Below, piece after piece: positions 57,301 through 64,000 of a stretch of 64,000 bases of DNA (positions are counted from its first letter, which is position 1; every line of letters starts with the position of its first letter). The notes under the pieces were generated by a model, which was not told the DNA's origin, did no database searches, and saw only the letters and a list, made by a program, of their open reading frames with translations. This stretch comes from Anthopleura xanthogrammica (lineage: Eukaryota > Cnidaria > Anthozoa > Actiniaria > Actiniidae): NCBI GenBank assembly GCA_964019055.1, contig OZ025207.1, positions 16,519,357 through 16,583,356 on the forward strand, read 5' to 3'. The position numbers were made by a program, and so were the translations under genes.

Positions 57301-60300
57301 ATCCTACAGGTTTAATATTATGGCAGTCAGCTTTGCAACAAAGAAACGAAAACCCTTCTGCTTGACACCTTTTTGTACTGTTAACCTATAGTTTGATTGA
57401 AAGAAAGTTTGTGATTATCCCAGATTTTACTGGGCAAGTTATCCAATGATTATGAATGATTTTATTCTTAAAATGGAAGTCACTGCAGGTCTTAGTCCTT
57501 TTATTCCCATTGGAAGGGACGCACATTTACCAATCAATGAATACAGCTTAGATGAAAATCATCATAATGGACCCCTTACAGCAGTTTGGAATGCAGCTCA
57601 ATTTGGAGTACAAAACAATAGGTTTCCAATTCTCAGCAGGTTGAAATTCTTTTGTTTTGTCCTCCAAATTGAGTTGCTTTGATGTCACATGAAAGGAGTC
57701 TATCTATACAATGTTATTTTTAACAAGTGAGATAGTTTACCTTAACACTGCCTTCATGATGTGTCTTCAGACCAGTCAGACATGTAGTTTTAACTGTTTT
57801 ATTTTCTATGGACATTTCAAACAATGGCTTAAGACGCAGTGGATCGGCCAGATGAGAACAATCAAATGGGGGACAGCAATTCTCTGCTACTAATTTCCCA
57901 TTTTTTACCTTTGAATTTAAAAGACAATAACTTAGAGTTAATTCAACAAATAAGATAAAACAGGCTAAAGGATGATCGACGTGAGGTTTGCAATAGTAGG
58001 TCACGTGACCACAACCTTCGTCAATCAAAAACCAGTGTCAAAATTAAATTGAAAAGAGCATCTCAATAACAATGTGAAGTTTCAGCTGAAAATATTTCAC
58101 ACAGGAGAAAAGGCATGAATTATGAACTAGAAAATTTTAATAGTATTGGTATGGAAAAAAAATGCTGAACAGCAAGCTCATGCTGTCCAACACATTTTGC
58201 CACACAAATTCGTAAAAGAAATTAGATTATATATTTTACAGTATGACATTTCTTCTCTGTCACATTAGTATAAATTGAAACTTCACCATCATTGTCAGTT
58301 AAATGGCTGATATTTTTAGCCCTGGACGTTCATGTTTGAACACCATATTTTGATAAATGACCGATAAACTGAAAAAATATGAAAGATGTTAGCCAACTGG
58401 CTTTGTATAGCTCTTCAGTTAATCCAGTTGGCTCGCACCTTTATGTAAGGATATAAATATTTTGTAATTTAATTGTATATTTAAATTAAGGTGCAAATAG
58501 AATCATTGTCATTGTCATTGTCCATGTTTGAATAACTTACATGGACATAGATTAATCCTCCATAATAAAGCAGATCTAATTTCCAAAGTCCTAGAAGGCA
58601 GCCATATCTGTGCAATACTGGAATATGAATTAAATATCAAAAGTAAAACACAATATGTATCTGATATGAATCTAGGTGCAGCTCAGGGCTCAAAATAGTG
58701 GCCAGTAAAATTATTGGACACAGTAGCACTAAGCAGGCTAAAATTGAAACTTGACTGGCCAAATGCTTTTTAGTCCAACCAGTCCTCTTGACTGGTCAAA
58801 GTCACATGTTGATCAGTCTGATGTGGCCAGTTATCATGTCACGTCATTGAGCATGCAGCTATTTTTTTTTTGCACTATACCAGCTGGAACTTGTCCCCCC
58901 CCCCCCCCACACATATTTTAGCCATTTTTTTTTTGACAATTAAAATAAAACATAAATCAATAAATGTTGGGAATTAAAAGAATTTCAATTGGAATTTAAA
59001 AGTTAATTTTCGTGGAGGGAGAAAGCCAGAGAACCAAGAGAAAAACCCTTGTATTATATTACAATGACCAGTGGCTATCAAACATGTGGTCCTCATTCCA
59101 TAATAGACCTCATCGGCTTGGGTGTAATGTTGTCCCATTTCAGACCACGTGTCATTCCCCAGAGTATCATTTCATTGTTTAACGGTTGTGCATGAGAAGA
59201 TACATGAATATGGATACAACTCAAACAAAGAATCTTATTCTCAAGAGAATGACACGTGGTCTGAAATGGGACAACATTACCCCAAGCCGATGAGGTCTAT
59301 TGAATTGGAACTTAGAAGTTGATTCTTGTGGAGGGAGAAAAACCAGAGAACAAAGAGAAAACCCTTGAAGCAAGAGAGAACCAACAAGCAACTCAACTCA
59401 CATAAGATACTAAGTTCAACAGTGAACACTCAAATCATGGTCGCATTGGTGAGAGATGGGTACTATCACTACTATGCCACCAGTGCTTCTCAATTCCATC
59501 TCTACTGCAGGTCAGATACTGTTTAGCATCCTTCCAACCACATCAACCTAGCTTTGGATGTACAACTTACCAATAGCATACAGTTCTTTATATGATGTCA
59601 ATGGCCAGCCATCTAGACTTGATACATTATAATCTAGACAAAAAGAAATTCAACCAAGAGATCAGAAGGGGTAGCTTTAATTTTGCTATTTATATGAAAC
59701 ATTTTGTGGGAAGATGGTGCAGGGAAATGTGATAGGGACTATTGTTTTTTATTTAGCAGCATATTCCACCTCTAAAAGGAGATTGCAGATGCCTCCTCCC
59801 ACCCCCACCCCCCAAAAAAGCCAGCTACTCATCTTAACCCTTATACACGCATCAAGCATTCCGCGCTACTGCTCTAAGTGCATGCTCAGGGGATTAAAAA
59901 GTGAGATAATATTTGTAAAACATGTTATATTTTAGTTGTATTTTTCTTGTCAAACACAATTTTCATTAAATATTCAAGATCACGTACCGTTAAGCGAATT
60001 TTGAGTCAAATATACCAAAAAATTGCATATTTTACAAAATATTATCCCACTTTTTAACCCCCTAAGCATGCGCTTAGAGCAAGTAGCGCGGAATGCTTGA
60101 TGCGTGTATTACCCTCCTCAACCAGGAAGTTGCTACATTTTACTTCATTATTCAACCTGAACTTCCTCTTCTTCCATTACAATAATGATTGATGGAAGAG
60201 ATAGAAAAGTTAAATACAGGTTAACTCACCCTTTTGAGATAGATCGTGCCAGATCTGGTCAATAGCCACCACATCTCGAAATCTCCTACATGTTTTCGCT

Positions 60301-60422
60301 AAGGATACGAGATCAGAGGCTGGTAAAAATTCAAATATCTTGACTAAAAGTTCACTTGGAGCGCAAAGAAGCTTCTCCATTTCTTCATAATCGTAGAGAA
60401 CGTCTAAAAATCCTACATCGAC
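53836..60422 (-). CDS. FBXO31: FBXO31-like F-box protein (substrate receptor of an SCF ubiquitin ligase)
   Basis: Nine exons were placed on the minus strand: 60422-60230, 59633-59571, 58617-58541, 57908-57741, 56878-56757, 56000-55919, 55229-55152, 54604-54420 and 53998-53836. Phases agree throughout, giving 376 residues before any further 5' exon. The first exon holds an F-box (SELLVKIFEFLPASDLVSLA), which would bind SKP1. The rest follows the FBXO31 substrate-binding region: 'LHRYGCLLGLW', 'YYGGL', 'DPLRLKPLF', 'GTYSSHGVEL', 'LGTKVTGDPNVPSGE' and 'FGILWTELRAF'. Human FBXO31 is about 540 residues; the long disordered insert before the last conserved block is nearly absent here. SCF-FBXO31 marks proteins for proteasomal degradation. 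The N-terminus is missing or lies in a small exon (see 61016-61075). Its introns hold several SINEs and MITEs. Confidence 0.92.
55580..55912 (+). mobile_element. SINE (family of 264-567)
   Basis: It has 'aacactcagggtcttaaaat', a second 'ggggtcttaaaataactga' about 80 bp later, 'cctcagtgcctacacctcat', and the tail 'gtaaagcgcctttgagt' with 'catagaaagggtg'. The head is degraded. Its end is about 6 bases from the donor of the FBXO31-like exon at 55919-56000. Confidence 0.8.
56105..56293. mobile_element. MITE with long inverted arms (family of 26085)
   Basis: The left arm 'gcattacagtgcattgtggg' and right arm 'cccacaatgcactgcattgc' with 'cgacccagttttccccct' match the copy at 26085-26264. It lies in an FBXO31-like intron. 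Confidence 0.72.
57021..57192 (-). mobile_element. tRNA-derived SINE (family of 43802), minus strand
   Basis: Read on the minus strand it shows a B-box-like region (gaaccagggttgcattggtg inverted) and the body 'gagggtttttt' and 'ctccacaaaag'. It is diverged but clearly the same family. Confidence 0.7.
57568..57704. mobile_element. Hairpin MITE (family of 39031)
   Basis: It has 'ggaccccttacagcag', 'gcagctcaatttggag', 'ttttgtcctccaaattgag' and the right end 'gaaaggagtctat', matching the copy at 39031-39167. Confidence 0.72.
58684..58862. mobile_element. Partial 'cagggctt' MITE (family of 48150)
   Basis: The left end 'cagggctcaaaatagtggcc' and internal repeated 'ctggcca' and 'actggtcaaa' blocks resemble 48150-48336. 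The right end is not clear. Confidence 0.5.
59102..59302. mobile_element. Palindromic MITE, best copy of the 'cacgtg/tgaaatggg' family
   Basis: About 55-bp ends are mirrored almost exactly, from 'aatagacctcatcggcttgg' at the left to 'ccaagccgatgaggtctatt' at the right. 'cccatttcagaccacgtgtc' and its inverse lie just inside. It separates two SINE-like pieces (58977-59060 and 59301-59490). Confidence 0.85.
59301..59490 (-). mobile_element. tRNA-derived SINE (family of 43802), minus strand
   Basis: It matches the 57021-57192 copy: 'ttgtggagggagaaaaacc', 'ccttgaagcaagagagaac', and the 'gcattggtgagag' head region. Confidence 0.7.
59843..60109. mobile_element. MITE with about 90-bp inverted arms
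   Basis: The left arm starts 'atacacgcatcaagcattcc' and runs through 'ggggattaaaaagtgagata'. The right arm mirrors it, ending 'ggaatgcttgatgcgtgtat'. It lies in the FBXO31-like intron after the F-box exon. Confidence 0.82.
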
Positions 60423-61015
60423 CTACATAAGGAACGATGGTACATTCCAACCACCCACTCTTTCAAACTACCAAAACATTAGGACAGTACTTCATGGAGT
60501 AACATTATGTGGTCTTGAGTTTTGTATGTAGTATATGTGCTAATGATGACGTCACTGTTGCTACCATTTGTACCTTTTGCTTTGGATTTCTACCAATTTC
60601 TTCACATTCTTTGCTATTTTGAACCATTCAATGCTATCACTTTAATTTCTAACTATTGAACAGTATTTCACAATACTTGATTAAAGTTTGCACTTAGCTT
60701 TATAGCAACTATGTCAGGTATGTCAACCGTAACTATACTCTCTATCATTTAGTATCTTTTACTATCACTGGCAAATTCCACAAAATAACTTGCGTAATTT
60801 GGCAAACTATTTTTACTAAAAAATATACACAACATACATCAAATAGAAACCGTTAAAGGGGGGGGGGGCTGGTGCATGAGGAAATACAAATTTGAATAAG
60901 AATAAACATTCGCGAAGCATTTTGGTTTCGCTTTATATTTAGGCAATAATATAATGCGCTCGCGTATTGCTTGTTTTGGTGATATATTATTCGGTCAACC
61001 GCGACCATCCATTAC

Positions 61016-61075
61016 TGGCGCTGTTCGATGCTGTACGCGTATACGACGCATAGCACGCGCAATAGCACTTTCCAT
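61016..61075 (-). CDS. Tentative first coding exon of the FBXO31-like gene
   Basis: An ATG at 61075 opens 20 codons (start MESAIARAMRR) up to a possible donor CCA|gtaatg in phase 0, the phase needed by the exon at 60422. The surrounding sequence is locally richer in CpG, as expected near a promoter. The donor is not strong and there is no family similarity to confirm it. The true N-terminus could lie elsewhere. Confidence 0.35.
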
Positions 61076-62094
61076 GGATGACGTCACGATGATGCATTAT
61101 GGGATTGAAATACGGACAAGCCGAGCCCGAAACACATGCTAATATGCTGTAACAATGTTTTCTTGTCTTGTTGTTTCTAATTCATTGAAAACTATGGTTT
61201 TTCGACTGATATTGATCTTTTTTCCCCTGTAAACTAAGCCTTTTTTTGTAATGTTCGTCCGCATTTCGATCCCACAATGCTTTGCAATATCTATTTTTAG
61301 TAACCGTGAAAAATGCTATTGACCGATGGAACCCCTTTCAACGTCCTACACTAGAAATGAAATTCTATATTGGAATCATCAAAAGTCTGCCAAACTAAGA
61401 AAACTTTCTTCTTCGTGGAGGAGGAGGAAGAGAAAGGACAAAACTGAACATGGCGATGCCTTGAACCAGAAGTATCTACTTTGGTTTCACTGCTTTACTC
61501 GCTCGCCGCTTGCACAGCCGAAAAGTGCGTTTTTGGACGTACGGTCAAACGCGCGCTCATGCATCTTGTATTGTTATTGTTTTTCAGTGATACGAAGCCT
61601 TCGTGGCCTGACATAGTTTGTAATTAATTATTTCAGGTTGTCCCATTCTACTTTTTTTGAGTTTGATTAAGTTGTTGCAATTTGCGCTACATGGTTCACA
61701 ACTATACATATAGAGAATGAAAGACGTGCAGTAAGGATGTCGCATTGCAAGCTGTTGTTAGCTCGAAATATAACCGACTAGCCTTCCTTGTCAGTACTAT
61801 TAAACAACTACTTACAAGATCCCTCTAAGGTGACATATATAATCCTCCAGCCAACAGGAACTATCATTAGCAAGCCAATATTGTCAATATTAGCAAGGTC
61901 AACAAAAGAAGGAAAATTTCGCTCATTATTTGGAATTCAAATTCACTTTTGTTGCCAAGACGCTCGGCTTAAGACCTTACATCTGTTATGATATTTTTTG
62001 AACGGTAATGTCAGAACTGACTCAGTTAAACCAAGTCGAGGAGAACAGCGCTAGCATCTTTGTTTTTTGGATTTAATCTTCAACAAGGACAAAA
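61076..62094. promoter_or_regulatory. Putative shared promoter region between divergent genes
   Basis: The FBXO31-like gene runs left from about here and SSNA1 runs right, leaving about 1 kb. It contains a CRE-like 'tgacgtca' just inside at about 61078-61085 and scattered CpG between 60955 and 61560. An open frame at 61326-61616 has no recognised similarity. Confidence 0.4.
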
Positions 62095-62233
62095 ATGTCA
62101 AGAAAATCAAGCGAGACGCGACGAAAAAGTACATTAAAATGCGCCGGAGAAAGCGAAGAAAACGTTGATAGTTTTCCACTCAAAACGGACCGATCAACTC
62201 TACTGGGAGAGTACAACAGCCAAATGTTAAAAT
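62095..62233 (+). CDS. Candidate alternative first exon of SSNA1
   Basis: The ATG at 62095 opens 46 codons plus one base, ending at a strong donor (aaaat|gtgagt) in phase 1. That phase is identical to the normal first exon (ggtaaaat|gtaagt). Its last residues, 'EYNSQMLKC', resemble 'TYNNELVKC' of the normal exon once joined to exon 2. The preceding about 37 residues are Ser/Lys/Glu-rich with no known domain. It would replace the short N-terminus of SSNA1 with a longer one. Confidence 0.55.
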
Positions 62234-62836
62234 GTGAGTGTTTTAGGCTAATATTAAAATACCTTCCCAAAGAATATCGCAGGTGTATATTAGATAACGG
62301 TGAAAAAAACAATATACCAAAAAATCACCTCATTTTTTAATTAATTTTCTCCAAATTTCTTGGTAAGGTATCGATATTATATCGAAATGATATTAACGAT
62401 TATATATATCAACGGTAAGCTCTCTTATTTCTACATTTATGGCTTTTTATTTATTCTCGTTTATCGCCAATGGATGACGTTAAAAAGCATGCAGTTAGAT
62501 GAAATCCATTTTTTTCGTTTACCGAAAATATAAGTGAAGATGCTAAGTTCAGTCTAAATTCCAGATCTTAGTAAAATATCCTTCCCACAAATGTTTTAGC
62601 AAAAACTGAGATAAAAAATGTTTGTACAATGATATTAAAAGAAATCAAGGCAAAATTTTCGAGGAACGAATGAAAAAGAATGACAATATTATCTCACCCC
62701 ACTCCCAAGGGTAAGGCTTTTGAAGCTCTGACGTCACTCGCCTCTAAGCGACGTGATTCAGAAAAACAAATGAGCGGCCATTTTGAAACGGATTGTGAAA
62801 AAGGGCTGAGGAATTTGCTCGTTTAAAGACCTTAAG

Positions 62837-63799
62837 ATGTCTCAACAAGGAGCTGCACTACAGACCTATAATAATGAACTGGTAAAATGTAAGTTTGGGT
62901 TGTTTTGGGGTTGTTTTATGGTAAAAGTAGCAGAAAATCAGAAGTATTTTGAAGAGAGGTTTCCGAACTGAAGTTTTATCTAAACGAAGAGTTTTAAGCT
63001 TTTTGCTTCGAGAATTAGTCTCCTAAACTAATATTAAGGCACGTTTTAATGCCTAATTGTTTATTTAGATGCGAGGCCTTGATAAAGAGGTTTTAAATTC
63101 TTTGTAATTTGGATTCTAAATTGTGATTGCCCAGTTACACTGTAAGAACACAGGTAGCCCAAAAAACTTTCTTTGAGCAAAATTATGATCATCACAAAAA
63201 TAGGTTAATTATTTGGCGCAAGGTGATTAAATATTTGATCATCTACCTATATTTGTCATGTAGGGTTCAAATCATCCAAGAATGTTTTCCAATTAACATT
63301 TTGAATGACATCATTCAGTTGATATTGTACATTTTGTACATAAGCTTATTTGGTATTGTGCAGGGTTCGAAATTTCCACAAGTTAATTGGCTAAATTCGA
63401 GTTGAAAATTACAAATATCGAGTTTATCAAACAACCTCAACTCATATGCAGATCATTTGAGAATTTAAACCCCCAACCCCAGACATGAACTACATAACTT
63501 GAAGAGACAACGCCATAGTAGCACATGCCACCCAAGTCTTAATTTGTATTTTAGACAAAAACAGAAGGCCTATTAGTAATCAAACTTAATCCATTTTAGG
63601 TATAGAAGACTTGTGTACAAAAAGAGATGAGCTACAGAAGCAGGTTCTCTCTGAGGAAGAAGAGAAGACGAAAATACAAAATGATATCAGAATACTGACA
63701 GAGAGATTAGCCAAGATAAATGAGAGTCTCGCTCGTAAAATTGCTTCTCGTAATGAGTATGATAAAACAATAGCAGAAACAGAGGCAGCTTACATGAAG
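62837..63799 (+). CDS. SSNA1: SSNA1 / NA14 microtubule-nucleating coiled-coil protein (5' part)
   Basis: Two exons, 62837-62888 and 63600-63799, join in phase 1 (codon T|GT) and give 84 residues. The family is about 120 long, so at least one more exon lies beyond 63799, probably beyond the window. The N-terminus '[18 protein letters not shown]' and the segment '[20 protein letters not shown]' are nearly invariant in SSNA1. The protein is one long coiled coil that self-assembles into fibrils, binds microtubules and works at centrosomes, basal bodies and branching points. The sequence ends at a good donor (atgaag|gtaagg). The rest (63800-64000) is intron with no other feature seen. Confidence 0.96.
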
Positions 63800-64000
63800 G
63801 TAAGGCTTTTTTCTTTAATTGTGTTTTAGGTTGGGTTAGTAAAAGTCCTTCTGGATGTAGCATTAGGACTACAGTTAACTCTCTTTACAGCTCAGACACC
63901 ATCAGGACCATCCCTTGATGTCAGTTATAGTGAGCGTCCATGATAACATAGTTAATAGATGTTATATCAACTAGTTAATAACAAGAGTTAATTACGATTT

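Overview
The window looks like nuclear DNA from a cnidarian, probably an anthozoan. It is AT-rich, has intron-split genes with canonical GT/AG junctions, and is full of SINEs, MITE-like inverted repeats, minisatellites and microsatellites. The strongest pointer is three genes combining signal peptide, Gly-X-Y collagen and a SUEL/Gal_Lectin domain. That is the layout of nematogalectin, a structural protein of the cnidarian stinging organelle. All exon junctions below were read by eye from splice sites, reading phase and protein similarity. No transcript or database search was available.

Region 1 (about 1-37.3 kb) is a loose cluster of six secreted-protein genes. Two are short single-lectin genes with no intron in the coding part: 993-1445 (+) and 3318-3752 (-). 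Three are collagen-lectin genes: 11116-12475 (-), 18143-19817 (-) with an extra candidate signal-peptide exon at 20627-20686, and 34422-37282 (+). One, 6434-7160 (-), keeps only the signal peptide and the N-terminal segment of the family and then ends in a Gly-Ser run. The collagen-lectin genes share one plan of three coding exons (signal peptide, neck plus collagen, lectin), all joined in phase 0. A splice acceptor lies 2-4 bases before the start codon in several of them. A gene-poor, repeat-rich stretch (about 20.7-34.4 kb) separates the last member from the rest.

Region 2 (37.3-42.4 kb) has no recognisable gene. It holds a pogo/Tigger-like element with a second element nested in it, and a roughly 120-bp tandem array.

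Region 3 (42.4-63.8 kb) carries conserved eukaryotic housekeeping genes. They are a complete 12-exon cytoplasmic dynein light intermediate chain (minus strand), an FBXO31-like F-box gene (minus strand), and, divergently transcribed, the 5' part of SSNA1 (plus strand), which runs off the window. SSNA1 has an upstream candidate alternative first exon that resembles its normal first exon and has the same phase.

The two halves are not obviously linked in function. The cluster would act in secretion, nematocyst capsule and tubule structure, or carbohydrate recognition. The right half serves intracellular transport, ubiquitin ligation and centrosome/cilium organisation. The most interesting part is the expanded nematogalectin-type cluster with modular exons.
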